Part shown: positions 23,085 to 35,858 of the stretch, piece by piece | Layout of the letters: every line of letters begins with the position of its first letter | How positions within the stretch are numbered: position 1 is the first letter of the stretch | Assembly: GCF_963676685.1 (NCBI RefSeq) | Contig: NC_092346.1 | Location: 76,957,821-77,021,820, forward strand | Source of the DNA: Mytilus edulis | Taxonomy: Eukaryota > Mollusca > Bivalvia > Mytilida > Mytilidae | DNA: 64,000 nucleotides | Direction: 5' to 3' | Made by a program: the position numbers and the translations under genes | The notes under the pieces: model-generated | Databases searched by the model: none | What the model was told of the DNA's origin: nothing | What the model saw: only the letters and a program-made list of their open reading frames with translations

Positions 23085-26000
23085 GTTGGTTCATATGGTT
23101 GAATACAGATCTTAGACAAACTATCTATTATATAGGTTTTTAAAAAAATTATATGTTTGTACTACTAAACATGGTCAGTGCCACGTAGAAATAGGGTTTA
23201 CTTTTATAAACAATGATTGTTCGGAGAATAAATTGTAATAGAAGCTTGTCACTACCCCAAAAACTAACAAAATAGCAATTTGATTGAAAAACATTTATAG
23301 CTACATCAAAGAACAAGATAATAAAAGATAAAATTAATTTGGGAAATTGATTTTTTAGCAGTTTAGTATTGATTTACTTTTATGTTTCACACAACAAAAG
23401 AAGTAGTTATAAGACTGTGTTTGGTTGGTCATTAACAAAAATGTTATAAACTATATTGCCCTCTGTGTCCACTAATTATTATTTTATATGAACAGTTCTT
23501 GTATTACAGTGAAAGGTACTATATGTGTTGTTTGTTATGTTTTGTCTTTGTTTGAGTGTCTATATTATTTTTAGGGAATCAGATGTTAGTTGGTTGATAT
23601 GGTCTATTGTACTGTCCAGTATTTTTTGTGATTCGTGTTATCATTTTTATGTATTATAATTACTAATCAGCCTTATCCCATCACAGGATATTTGGACTTG
23701 GTGACTTGGTTTGAATTTTTCATGTTATGCAAAAAACAGGCAATGATAATAATTTCCTCAAAATCAGGCAAGGATAATATTTTCTTGTTTCAATATCATT
23801 AAATTATCAAATAATTGATTCAGTATAGCAATGTATGTAATCTGTGTAAAATTTCTGAGATTTTTATGTATTATTTTGTGGGAAAACAGAATTTTGATTG
23901 TACTTAACTTCAAATTATATGTGAAGAAACGATGCCCTGTTTTAAAAAAAAAAACAAAATAGGAAAAATCTCTTCAAAAAACTCTTTGACAATCTAGTTA
24001 TTACTACAATGGAATTATGTTTAAAAATATAACACTATCTTAGAATTCATAAAAATAAATTTTCTGATATATTTAAAAAAAAAATTCTTTTTGTCATACT
24101 TGTACAAAATAAAAACATTTTTGTAAGACAAGACACATGATGATTTTATTATTTTTTTAGGTCTATGATTTAGTTTCTATACTTTATTTAGAAGTTTATC
24201 ATATATATGTGTGAATATTTAGCTGTGAAAAAGTTTTTCTTTAATTGAAAAAGTCTACAAAATATATAACCTCTCAATGGTTTTTGCAGGTAAAGGAGAC
24301 AATCAAAGATATATATTTTTTTTCCCATTTTGTTTATATATATATATATGATTATATTAATTATATTAATATAAATATGTATATTTTCTAGAAACAATTT
24401 TTATAAACATGTTGATTTGTATTAATAACTCCTTTTGACCTTCATATATCCAAGTTGTAGTTCCATTACCAAACATTGTAAAATACTGTGGATTATTCGT
24501 TGGATACCAATTGTTCAATCCAATTAGGGTATAAAAAATGTGACATCATAAAATTGTGTATCTTCAATAATTTAGTAAAATGAAAAAGAGTAACCTCCCT
24601 TGCTTTAAATCAGTTTTTGACTAATTTGATTCAACAAAGGAGGCATATCTGTTCACCTCTTGTAGAAGGATCGGAACTGGCTAAAATGTAATTAACAACT
24701 TCTCTGTTTGATGCTAACTGTAGTTATAAAATACCATGTTTTGAATGACTATATAGAATTTTAAGGCTAGGTTGAGGTTGTACTGGTAGATGAAAGGAGG
24801 AAATTGACCCTAATACAATGCAAGGTATAAGTCCTAACCGCCTCATATATTTGTATGAATATTGGAATAATCTTGGGATTTCTATACCCCAAAGCTGTTA
24901 TAGTGTTTGTTATTTTTTCATTCAATTGTTGTTTATTTGATCACTGTTTTGTATGTTTTACTTGATTGTTTTGTAGAAATATATGTTTGATGAGTAGTTT
25001 TATTAAAGACAAAGCACAAGTTTTAGAACTTGTTATTCTAAGAAAACATGTAATCTTTCAACAATTTCTTTTTAATGTTTAGAAGATTTTACAGCTGAAT
25101 AATCATGTCAAGTTAATGATATGTGTTTTATTTTGTATACTTTTTTAAACTAAATTTTTTGGATCATTTGGAAGATGCATTTTATTGAAGAAAAATATGT
25201 TTATATAAATCATATTTGTACACAGGTGAGAGTTCATAATGTCTTAAAAGAATCTTGCATATGGTGGCTATCTAAATAGGAAAAAGTGTGTTATTGATTG
25301 AGCTTCAGAACAACTATTCAGTATAATAACTTTCACTGTTTGCCCATTTGAGCTGTTTTGTGATCTCTCCAAAAGACTTTTAAATTGTATGCAAATGCAT
25401 TATAATAGTAACATATACAGTGAATCTTGGACAATATACTGGCAATTGTTGAAAAACTAATATTACTTTTACAACATGTAGATTATTGGTTGTTGATGTC
25501 CACTTTAAAAATTGTTCTGTGTGTTTTATTTCAATATTATTATCTTCCATTGAAATGCAATATTTTAGCTGATAGTTTGTGCAATAATTTGTATAATAGC
25601 TTTACAACTTTTATTATATTTATTTATTTTATTTTTTGAAATTATACACAAACATTTTCTGTAGTAGATCAATTTCATAACCTGTCACATTTGTTATACA
25701 TATGCATTTAGAAAGTTATTGTTTATCTTATTTGAATGTTAAGTTATCTGAATCATAGGGGCACATAAGCTATTGCCTTCACTGGGCATGTTCATCTATC
25801 ATTAATCTGATTGGAGACTTGAAATTTTCACATTTTTTCTACTTTGTATAAACAAGGTTAGCTACTTTCAAGTATAACAAAAGTAATGATTGGCTCCCAG
25901 TTTGCCTTATTTAATGCATTTCAGGTGAAATTATACATAATTAATGATTCCACTTAGTATCATATTCAGTTCTGTTTTTAATTATTGCAGATTCCATCTT

Positions 26001-29000
26001 TTTCTCTGACAAACTAAATCAAATCCAGCTGAAATGATATCCTTTGAAAATCTCTTTCAAATCTAGTTTGATATCAAATTAAAATATGACAAAAAGGACC
26101 AATTTCTACTAAATTTAAAATACAAAAATCAACAGAGGAATATAGTATTATTGGGACCTATAGTCTTGGTTTATTGTATTTTATTATGATTTAAATTGAT
26201 AAAAAATTGAAACAGTTATTAAGTACAATTTATTTGTGACAGTATTAGATTTTGAGTACAGATGAAAATTTACTATAACAAAAATCAAGTCCATGTTTGA
26301 ATGTAGGTGTTCAATTTAGTACCAATTTAAATTGTAATGAAAGTGAAATTCTCCATTAATTGGTGATTAAGAATGTAAATATTTGTCTTGACTAGATATA
26401 TATGCAAAATATTTATATTCAATAGAGTATCACACACATGTAATATGAAAGTTCTGTGAATATTTCTTAAGATGATATATTGATGATTTACTGGTATGTA
26501 CAAACAATTCTTTCTACAATAACTCATTAAAATCAAACTAATTTTTACAGAAATGATTGTTCTGGTATTATAATGATATTAAATGTGTACAATTTTATTA
26601 AAAAATTGTTTGATACAAAAAGTTATTGTATTAAAAGGATATGTAGATAATATTTATTGTTTTTCATAGCTTAAGCTAAATTATTGACACATGGAAATAT
26701 GAGAATGCATTTTCCTTTTTAACTGTTCATTTGCACAAGCCCCAAACATTTGTTTTGTATGTTTGTCTCCTCTATAATTGGGATTAAAAGGAAACATGGC
26801 ATATATGTCAATGAAACAGCAACATATTGGTGCTTAAACATGCAGACAACAAGAGATAAAAACACTGTCTTATACAATACACAGGTGTCTATTATATGCT
26901 GAGCTCTAAATTTCCATGCACCTAAACAATTGTAAATAATTGAACTAACTATTAAAGATCTACCTCCAGCACCAAATTCTCAAAATGACAGAAACATTAA
27001 GATAGAACAAAGGAACATATGTTTTCAACACAATGTTTCTGGTCATTTAACAAAGATTTTAAAGGATTTTCCGCATGTTATTTCAAACGCCTGACCATTG
27101 TATAATTAGGCAATTTAAAATTGCCCAACAGAAAAATTTAAAAATAAATGGCATAAAAAAATATCCTATCTAGAAGTTTTGAAACCCTTTACCCAAGTAG
27201 AAGTAGGAAATGGTGTCTTTGTTTCTGTATGTCTGGTAATTGAAGAAATCTGCAGATGACTTTTGATTAGAATAATAGTAAATTACAGAGATAGCTCCCA
27301 TCAATTGGAAATATCTAGTGCTTAGCAACCATATTATATCTTGGAATACCAGAACAGGAAAAGCAAACAAATGTAATGTTTGTGCACCAATATGCATTTG
27401 GAACTTAAATTGATGTAAATCTGCGATGGTTTCGATTTGTCCTGTTTTCACCACAGCTTAAATTGTATACAGATTGGCAATCAACCAGAGACCAAATGAC
27501 ACAGAAATTTACAACTATAGGTCACTGACGGCCTTCAACAATGAGCAAAGCCCAAACCACATAGTCATCTATAAAAGGCCCCGAAATGACAAATGTAAAA
27601 CAATTCAAACGAGAAAACTAAACTAAAAATAAATGAGAAACAAACATGTAACACATCAACAAAATGGACTGCAAGGGGAGAAAAATCTTTTGAATGTCAA
27701 ATCACCATTCATCTATCAATAAGTCATTTATAGATATGAAAATGAACAAGACTGTTTATCAAGTTATTAACATCCAGTATGATTTTTCTTTAACACTCTG
27801 ATATAAAAAAAAAAATGGATTTGCTAATTGTAGTTTATTACATAGAAGTTCCTCAATTTCTGAATATCATTAACTTGAAGATTTTTTTTTTTAAATTCTC
27901 AGTTATTCCAATGAACACTAAATGATTTGTTTTTAATATGAACCAAGCCTTGAAATCAATCTTAGAAAATAAAATAGGTATTGAAGTGGTCAAAGTCAAA
28001 TAAGGGTACCTAAGCTAAAGAAAAATAATTAAGAAAATCAAACAAATATTTTCGTGTTCTGGAAGACATTCATCAACTTATACTACACAAATGTACTAAT
28101 GTCAGTGCTTATATCATGTTTTTCCGAGAGAAAAAAACACTTATCAAGCACACTTGGGACCTAAAATATGCCAAGTACATCTAAAAAAAAAACCTGAAAT
28201 GAAAAATTAAAACAAATAAAATCATCTTAAGTAAACTTTGTCTAAGGCTATTGCAATGTTAATTTGCCACTTCCAGAATATCAACTACATGGATAGAACT
28301 TTCTTAGAGTAATAATTAACCACTAGTTACAATGGTAGTTATACAAATGTAAGATACCAATACAATGATATATGTCACTGGTACAATCCTCATCTGACAG
28401 ACATTTGCACTCCATACCTGTATGAGGAAGTTGGTTTAGAGAAGACAAACATTTTTGTTTGATTTATTTGATTTTGGAACTTTGAAATACTATTGATTTC
28501 TGTGTAATGTGCACTGACTATATAAAACATAGGCTCTATCAATAATGCTATTTGTATCAAACAACAAACAGAATTGTCACCATGGTTTGCTGTTCTTGAT
28601 TGTATACTTAGAAATATTATCATGTGCAATCTTAAGTGGGACTATGTGTGAAATTTATCAGACGTACATTATCAAGTATTTCATCTTTACAATTCAAAAT
28701 ATTGAAAAACAACTTGTAAATGAGATTACTTTAGTCTCGGTGAATATTCACTTACCAAAAGTACAGATGTCGACAAAACGGACATATTGCTGATAATCTC
28801 TGGGCTTCACAATTAAAATGCCCGTACATACACTCTTAAAGCACCAGTTTTTGATAGAACAAACATATCTTGACTTGTATATAAAAGCTTACCGAAAAAA
28901 TGATTTACGATCTAACATCGGTCGATTTTGATACAAAAATATAAAATACAAAGTGTCAAAGAACAGTATTTCTTTTTTTAAAACAATTATCAATGTAATA

Positions 29001-29312
29001 TTATTCAGAGGAAGAACAGAAAACTTTTCCAAAAAAGTAAAATAACAACTAGCTAGCGAAAACTCTCACTTGACATTATAGGTAAAAATGTCAAAAATAG
29101 GGGTACAGCAATCAACATTTTTTTGTACTCTTAATCACTCTAAAACAATCAAATATGTCCCCTAAGAAAAACAAACAGGCAAAAAAGGAAAAGCACATGA
29201 GCAAAAAAGAAAGACAAGATAACCAAAAAATACCATAGCACAATGACGAACTGACCGGTGTCGACATAGATGTGACCTTTTGTTCATGTTGCATGAGGGT
29301 GTCATTTTAAAT
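23085..29312. other. 6-kb AT-rich intergenic stretch
   Basis: No credible coding region. A left-end fragment of the TACTGTGG MITE lies at about 24484-24515, and a 'gggccttttatag' family repeat at 27479-27640 on the minus strand. AT dinucleotide runs occur at about 24330-24380. The rest holds nothing I can name. Confidence 0.5.
27479..27640 (-). repeat. Dispersed repeat, inverse copy of 61490-61640
   Basis: Reads 'ggtcactgacggccttcaacaatgagcaaagccca', 'ataaaaggccccg' and 'caattcaaacgagaaaacta'. This is the inverse of 'gttttctcgtttgatttg', 'ggggccttttatag' and 'tgggctttgctcattgttgaaggcc' at 61475-61580. Confidence 0.65.
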
Positions 29313-29853
29313 TCGGAATGGACAATGTATGCTGTTGTTCCTATGTATTTGTGTCATGAAATACCATTTCTGTTCATATCTACACAATACTACCGAGCTT
29401 AGTGAATATGGAGAAGTCAGTTCCGTCATTCTATATCCCTGTTCACCTACGAGGAGGTTGAAGTAGAGTTCAGAGTAGGAAAGTGCGTTTAATTATTCAC
29501 TGGTAACCCAAACTATAAGTTATCAATTAGATAACTATACAAGAACGGACGGTACATCAGTTATGTATTGAAGATAACAATCACAGAAATTTAATTAAAA
29601 GAGAAGAAGATAGTCAGAGGTCTATTGGACTTTTTTACTTTGGGATGGACATCACAACATCATATTGATGCGATTTGAGAAATTGAAGAATATATCGAAG
29701 ACATCAAAATAAAATAAAAAAATATTCAATTCCCATTTAGGACAACAGAGCAAATATTTTAGCAAATATTTTCAATGACGAGGGAGATATTCTGACAAAT
29801 AGAACAATCGAAGAAGATCGAAACCACAACCAAACAAAAACATTACTTACAAG
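29313..29853 (+). other. Probable 5' region and non-coding first exon of the TLR gene
   Basis: This stretch is clearly similar to 37799-38576 upstream of the pseudogene copy (shared 'gagcttagtgaatat', 'cattctatat', 'agagtaggaaagtg', 'tatgtattg.agataac', 'acttacaaggtaaggtag'). It ends at a strong donor AAG|GTAAGG (exon end 29853), kept in the duplicate. The transcription start inside this interval is not visible, so the left limit is only the start of the similarity. Confidence 0.5.
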
Positions 29854-29926
29854 GTAAGGTAGTTTAAGCTTTGACAAAGGAGGTGCATTTTAAATTTCCT
29901 GTTTACAAAACTTTGAATTTTTCGAA

Positions 29927-30129
29927 AAACTAAGGATTTTCTTATCCCAGGCATAGATTACTTTAGATGTATTTGGCACAACTTTTTGGAATTTTGGATC
30001 CTCAATGCTCTTCAACTTTGTACTTGTTTGACCTTATAAATATTTTGATATGAGCGTCACTGATGAGTCTAATGTAGACGAAACACGCGTCTGGCGTATT
30101 AAATTATAATCCTTGTACCTTTGATAACT
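29927..30129 (+). repeat. Dispersed repeat (GCGTCACTGATGAGTC family), copy 1
   Basis: Shares 'aaggattttcttatcccagg', 'tttggcacaactttttg', 'gatcctcaatgctcttcaac', 'gcgtcactgatgagtct' and 'cgtctggcgtattaaattat' with 30660-30870. Lies in TLR intron 1. Confidence 0.7.
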
Positions 30130-30483
30130 ATTAATTCAGATTTAAATTAAAAGTATACTATTCAATGGGCTTGGCATTTTTCAGATGTTTAAATATTTTA
30201 AAACATGTTGATGTCTATAATCAACCAATTGAAAAAACTACTAAAAAGAAAACTTCCTCATCAAACTTCCTAAATTCTGCTCCATTTAACATTTAATTAT
30301 CCAACTGCTTTTGATAAAAAGTATAATAAAATGAATTTCATTTAATTCTCTTTGATAATATTTGATTTTAACCGTCATGTTTTCAAGTTCATAAAACCTG
30401 TAAACGTTTTTCGATTCAATTAATTCAAAGTAAAGTGTGTAATAGGAAGGTTGGTTAATAGACTTTGTTGACGAATATCACAG

Positions 30484-30514
30484 TACCAACAACAAACAAG
30501 CTTGTTACATAATG
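30484..30514 (+). CDS. TLR exon 2: 5' UTR plus the start codon as its last three bases
   Basis: The exon ends ATG|GTAAGT with the ATG at 30512-30514. Splicing to the acceptor at 31857 gives ATG GGT TTA ATT GTG, in frame with the long TLR exon, and adds MGLI in front of it. The 5' limit (acceptor AG at 30482-30483) is weak and uncertain. The duplicate locus keeps the donor but has TTG instead of ATG (40098-40100). The exon is far too short to be found as an ORF. Confidence 0.65.
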
Positions 30515-30659
30515 GTAAGTTTTTCTTGCGATGTTACGTTAATAAAAATTTTAAATTTCAGGAAAATTAATTCTTTCATCATTTACAAAATTTCTTTCCG
30601 GTATATCTTTTTACCTTAGTTGGTGAAGATGTTCGGCTGTGGCGTTGTTGAATCTTATT

Positions 30660-30870
30660 TCTAAGGATTTTCTTACGCCCAGGAGTAGATTACCTTAGCC
30701 GTATTTGGCACAACTTTTTGAAATTTTGGGTCCTCAATGCTCTTCAACTTTGTATTTGTTTGGCTTTTTAACTGTTTTGATCTGCGCGTCACTGATGAGT
30801 CTTATGTAGACCGTCGAAACGCGCGTCTGGCGTATTAAATTATAATCCTGGTACCTTTGATAACTATTCT
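30660..30870 (+). repeat. Dispersed repeat (GCGTCACTGATGAGTC family), copy 2
   Basis: Same family and orientation as 29927-30129; a third, inverse copy lies at 39255-39475. Located in TLR intron 2. Has the fuller form 'gtagaccgtcgaaacgcgcgtctggcg'. Confidence 0.7.
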
Positions 30871-31857
30871 AACTTTGATGTAGCGTTCAAATTCACTTAA
30901 AGACAGGGATTGTATTAAAAATCATTTTATGAATTAAGTCGAGTCAATAGTTTTTTTTAACTTGTATCATTGAATCATTTGCAAATGAGAGGCGACAGTA
31001 GTGATGTTGAAATCTTATCAATCTATTTAGAAAATATATAAATCCAGGCCATACACAGAAAAGGACAGAATGAGCGCCTATGGATATTCATGCAACACCC
31101 GCCATGCGAATGTACACCAAGTTCAAATGTCACAATCAAAAATAGATAAGTTGATATCACGATTGCGAATACATACGGATTTCACGACAACTGGGATTAT
31201 GACAATAAAATGACTCGAAATCATTTATTTTCATCTAAAGTATCAAATCGATTTTGAATATCGGACACCACACACACAGTTTAGTCTATGGTGCATCTGA
31301 GATAACTCTCGAGTTTTTGTTGGATTTGTGTTTCTCAGTCTTTATGTAGTGTTTTCTTAAATGCTGTTTGTCTTTTGGTTGGTTTTCATTTCTTTCTATA
31401 TTGTTGTTTATTTATTCTTCCATTCATGAATTTTGATTGTTCTTTGTGTACTTTTCTCTCCTTATTTCTTCAAATAAGATTTATGGTTCATTTTAGTTCG
31501 ACTTTGAAATTATGGTTCTAGTATTTCATTGCAACGAATGTACTCTAAAATTTTATCTAAACTTCTTTAAAACGAGGACAGTATGTGACAAACGCAGCTC
31601 TTCAAATGAATGACGTTTTTCAATTAAAAATTTAAGGGTTTTTACCTTAAAATAAATTTTAAAACTTTATAACAATTCTTTTCTTGCACCAACTGCTATG
31701 AACAAACATAGATAATAGCTTATCATTGATGTTCATTTAAGAAAGAAGTAACAAATTAAACATCATGGTAATTTAATTATGGCTTTATCTGTAGTTTCCA
31801 TATATTTCAAAATGTTCTCAAATATAGAATGTGAACTGACACAATATCTCTTTTCAG

Positions 31858-34053
31858 GGTTTAATTGTGAATGTTGTATCAGGTCAGAGAAATATCATTT
31901 CCCTAGTTGGATTCACTCTTTTGTTTTTGGAAATGGCTTGTGACCTTTACATACCGTGGTCTACTCATGGCCAGAAAACGTTATGGTGTCCGGACGGATG
32001 TTCAAGGAAAAATAATGAATATGATGCGAACTTCTGTTGCTCTTGTAAAGGAAAATCAGACTGGGAACTTCCATTGGTATTTCCAAACATTTCCTATAAT
32101 GGACTGTCAATAGAATTGGAGGATTTACAAGGAAAAGATTCCCTTTTATTTAACATTCATAAAAACAATAGTTCAAATTCAAATGAAATTGCTTCGAGGT
32201 ATTTTTGGGTTACATATGTAGACGGTATTCTACGTAGATATCCAAAAAATGCATGCGACTTTCAGATAGTATCAATTGACTTTACCGGCAATTTATTTTC
32301 CGAAATAGGTAATTTATCATGTTTCTCTAGTTTGGATACATTAGTTTTGAAACGAAATAGAATTTCGTTCGTATCCAATCAAACATTCCGGGGATTATCA
32401 AATTTAAGAAAAGTTGACCTATCGTACAATCTGATAATTAAAACAGATAATAATTTGCTTGGTGCAAACGACGTCTATATATCTGAGCTGGTGATGGAAG
32501 GTAATATGTTTAAGACAGTAGATTTATCCAATATTGTGATTCCAAATAAAACAATATGTTACAATAGTTATGCTGACAATATTCATGCTCTGGATTTCAC
32601 GAACGAAATGAGTATGAAAATACACGAAAACATCTCAAATTCTTGTGGCAGCCTTGACATATCCAATGTACCATCTATTTCTCAACATCCCTTGTCGGCA
32701 CTCAAAATGCTTGGCTTAGAGGAAACAAGCGCATTACAGTTAAAACATTATGTACCATGTGGTTTTTACAAAGTTACTGGAACCTCATTTAAGTGCGATT
32801 GTACTGTTTTTGACATGATGAATTTACACGGATTTGATTTCTATCGTTTTTATGCTAGATCAAATGGACATGTATATTGTCATGAACCAAAAGTATTAGC
32901 AAATAAGTCATTCGATGAAATTCAAAGAAATGAGACATTGCGAGATCTTGTCGTTTGTGAATTATCAGATTCCTGTCATAGCAGACCAAACTGTGAATGT
33001 CGTTGTATCTCGCAGCCAAATAGGCGTCGATTACTAATAGATTGTTCCAACCAGTCATGCACCGACTTTCCAGACGTGATTCCTGAATCGAGTTTTGACG
33101 TTGAAATGGATATGAGTAATAATAAGATATCTACTTTAAAATCAAAAGATTATTTTTCTCGTGTTAAAATTTTGGATCTCTCTGAAAATCCGATAACAGG
33201 TATAGATGAAAACGTAGACAGACTAAATCATGCATCTCATATTTTTGTACCAAATCACTCTCTGGATAGATTACCCGAATCAGTTCAGTTTTTACATCCT
33301 GATATTTTTAGATTTGGCAGGAGAGGGATTCCATGTAATTGTGATAACATTTGGATTGGAGACTGGAGAATATACAATTCCGCTTCTGAGGAATTCCCTT
33401 TGTTTTGCAGTAATTTCAACAATACTGTATTTGAAAATGGGACATTGGAGATAGGAAATTGTGAACCATATACTAGTAGCACCAATCATTTCCTATTTTC
33501 ATTGCTAACATTCCCATTATTTATTTCCTTATATGGTATCCTTTATTGTTTTCGATTCGAGTTAATCATATTAAAGCGTAAATATAATCGAAAACGCAAC
33601 AAGAGATGGGAACACGATGTTTACATTTCCTTTGATGAAGACAACAAGTTGGTGCTTCAATTTGTTATAAAACTTCTATATCCATTTCTCAAAAATAACA
33701 ATGTATCAGCTTATATTCCTTGTAAAGATGACTGTCCAGGAAAAATGTTAGAGGAGAATATCACTGAAAATATTCAAAAGTGTAAAGCTTTCGTACTTAT
33801 TACTTCAGACGGAATGTATGAGGATAAACCTGGCAAAACAGAGGTTAACGTTATGGAATATTTTTTGGCATGGAATTATTTCACAAAAGGTGCGATAGAT
33901 AAGATTTTTGTGGTAAAATATGACAAACCTAAAAAGAAGGATTTTCAATATAGAAAAACTAAAGCATTTTATAGAACAGGCATGGGGATTAATATGTGGA
34001 ATCGAAAAGTGTGCGTCTATCAAGCAATATTAGAATTACTGCAAGAGCGTTAA
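31858..34053 (+). CDS. Toll-like receptor, main coding exon (mature ectodomain, TM and TIR)
   Basis: Acceptor 'atctcttttcag' ends at 31857; the frame is open from the first exon base to TAA at 34051-34053. With the ATG of the previous exon the protein is 732 aa. Residues ~13-29 (NIISLVGFTLLFLEMAC) form the hydrophobic core of a signal peptide. LRR motifs include LDTLVLKRNRISFVSNQTFRG and LRKVDLSYN (~150-185). A C-terminal cysteine flank (FKCDC...VYCHEP...VVC, ~310-370) is followed by an N-terminal type cluster (CECRC...CSNQSC), further LRRs (VKILDLSENPITGIDE), and a second CNCD flank. TM is ~544-568, a basic stretch (KRKYNRKRNKR) follows, then the TIR domain (~587-730): HDVYISF box 1, CKDDCPG box 2, and a MW in place of the FW of box 3. 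The two cysteine blocks match the multiple-cysteine-cluster TLRs common in protostomes. Expected role: membrane sensor of microbial ligands that recruits MyD88-type adaptors; the ligand is unknown. The ectodomain has few LRRs for the family. Confidence 0.92.
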   Translation, partial: GLIVNVVSGQRNIISLVGFTLLFLEMACDLYIPWSTHGQKTLWCPDGCSRKNNEYDANFCCSCKGKSDWELPLVFPNISYNGLSIELEDLQGKDSLLFNIHKNNSSNSNEIASRYFWVTYVDGILRRYPKNACDFQIVSIDFTGNLFSEIGNLSCFSSLDTLVLKRNRISFVSNQTFRGLSNLRKVDLSYNLIIKTDNNLLGANDVYISELVMEGNMFKTVDLSNIVIPNKTICYNSYADNIHALDFTNEMSMKIHENISNSCGSLDISNVPSISQHPLSALKMLGLEETSALQLKHYVPCGFYKVTGTSFKCDCTVFDMMNLHGFDFYRFYARSNGHVYCHEPKVLANKSFDEIQRNETLRDLVVCELSDSCHSRPNCECRCISQPNRRRLLIDCSNQSCTDFPDVIPESSFDVEMDMSNNKISTLKSKDYFSRVKILDLSENPITGIDENVDRLNHASHIFVPNHSLDRLPESVQFLHPDIFRFGRRGIPCNCDNIWIGDWRIYNSASEEFPLFCSNFNNTVFENGTLEIGNCEPYTSSTNHFLFSLLTFPLFISLYGILYCFRFELIILKRKYNRKRNKRWEHDVYISFDEDNKLVLQFVIKLLYPFLKNNNVSAYIPCKDDCPGKMLEENITENIQKCKAFVLITSDGMYEDKPGKTEVNVMEYFLAWNYFTKGAIDKIFVVKYDKPKKKDFQYRKTKAFYRTGMGINMWNRKVCVYQAILELLQER

Positions 34054-34210
34054 TTAGAAAGAATTATTTTCATAACAGCGTGGAAAACCGAAATACTTTT
34101 GTTGGCATTAATACTGAATCATTTCCCTTTAACTTGTTTGTCATCGGCTATTGATGACAGTGATTTTACGCTCTCTCAGTTTGTCAGAGGCCTTCCAGTG
34201 GGAATTATAG

Positions 34211-34216
34211 AATAAA
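34211..34216 (+). terminator. Candidate polyadenylation signal of the TLR gene
   Basis: AATAAA about 160 bp after the stop codon, just before a retroelement fragment at 34259. Confidence 0.4.
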
Positions 34217-34258
34217 AGAGTAAAGAACAGGCATGTGCACGAGAAAAAAAAAGTACAC

Positions 34259-34772
34259 AAAAGAGGGACGAAAGATACCAGAGGGACGAAAGATACCAGA
34301 GGGACATTCAAACTCATAAATCGAAAAAAAATAGTGACGACACCATGGCTAAAAATGAAAATAACAAACAGACAAACAATAGTACTCATGAAACAACATA
34401 GAAAACTAAAGATTAAGTGACACGAACCCCACCATAAACTAAGGGTGAACTCAGGTGCTCCGGAAGGGTAAGCAGATCCTGCTCCACATGTGGCACCCGT
34501 CGTGTTGCTTATGTGATAACAAATCCGGTAAATAGTCTAATTCGGTAGGTCACACTCATGAAAGGGAAGGGGATTGTAGTTACGACGTAAGGAACATATC
34601 CGACATCATTTGTGAAACGGCTATTCCATAACGGTCAACCAACTTGTGATTGTGTCCGTAAAATTTACCAACGGATGATTTCAATTTCACCATTTGGAAC
34701 TCTGGGTTTAATAGCTTCCTTGTGAGCAGCAACCCTCTATCAAGAAAATAATGATAGGAAATGCAAGCACTT
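34259..34772 (-). mobile_element. Penelope-like element, 3' end fragment A
   Basis: Nearly identical to 43791-44272, the 3' part of the long element ('gacaacgccatggctaaaa', 'acgaaccccaccaaaaacta', 'gcagatcctgctcc', 'acgacgtaaggaacatatcc'). It keeps the last part of the coding-strand sequence on the minus strand and stops at 34772 by 5' truncation, usual for target-primed retrotransposition. Its end has an extra tandem 'agagggacgaaagatacc'. Confidence 0.8.
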
Positions 34773-35719
34773 AGATTAACAGAAGGTTTAATCCTGTGCT
34801 ATTTATTTGTATTGTTTGATTAATGCTTCTGGGAACATTTGCGACCCAACAAATGTCTATAACACGTTTTGACAATTGGGCGTTAAAAACAAACGTTCAT
34901 CTAATCGAACCCAGTTTATAGATAAAGTGAGCGCACAAATGAATGTTATTGTCCACGCTGTTATGAAAAGGATTCTATATTCCGTTATTTGGTTCTGACC
35001 ATTAAATGAAAAGTAGATAAACCCGGAATTTGGTGAGGATCCTGTTGTTTGGTTTCTATGTTATGTGCTGTACACTGTTGTTTGTCTTTTGATTGTTTTC
35101 ATTTTTTTGCCATGACATTGTCTATTTGGCAGCTTCTTTTGGGTTAACATATCGATTAAGTATATTTCGTGTCAGTTTTAGTAAGATTTGCTTGTACACA
35201 TATTCTAAGTTTTCACAACATTTTGATTATTAGAATTTACTTGTTGACAGTCTAAAATATATTGCAATATATACTTGCTTTCTTGGTCTATCTACTGAAG
35301 TACATTAAACATTAATTGCACTTTGAAAGAAATTGTAGGTTATATTTCACTTAAAAAATAGCAGTTTCAATTCGAGTATATTTTTTCTACATTAGTACAA
35401 ATATCAAAAGGATGGCTATATATGCCTACAATATGTCAAGTTTTAAATCATCCAGGATCAAGCAACTTTCTTTCTTTTACTTATAACGAGATATATAGGA
35501 AGTGCTTAACCAAATTGAATAAAATTCTACCCGACCATGCCAAGGTAAAGTCACATACTGTTTTCACAGTTTCAAATCTTTCTTTTTAGTTCAGATACAA
35601 AACAATATGCTAGAATAAAAAAAATGGAAAATTCAATTCCTTGCTTGAATTGAATCTTTTTCTGAATATTCTTTCCCAAAACCAAGATACAGCGCTGAAT
35701 AACTGGTTGATTTGTAGTT

Positions 35720-35858
35720 TTGAAAGAGGGGCGAAATTTACCATAGGGACACCATAACTCATAGATCGAAAATAAACTGACAACGTCATTGATAAAACAA
35801 GAAAAAGACAAACAGACAAATAAAAGTATACAAGACACAACATAGAAACATAAAGACT
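35720..35858 (-). mobile_element. Penelope-like element, 3' end fragment B
   Basis: 'gaaagaggggcgaaatttacc', 'agatcgaaaataaactgacaacg' and 'caagacacaacatagaaa' match the terminal ~130 bp of the other copies, more diverged. It is directly joined to the repeat that starts near 35859. Confidence 0.65.

Noticed and set aside
31867..31869. GTG start of the TLR ORF
   Set aside because: Not a normal eukaryotic start; the ATG at 30512 in the preceding exon joins in frame.
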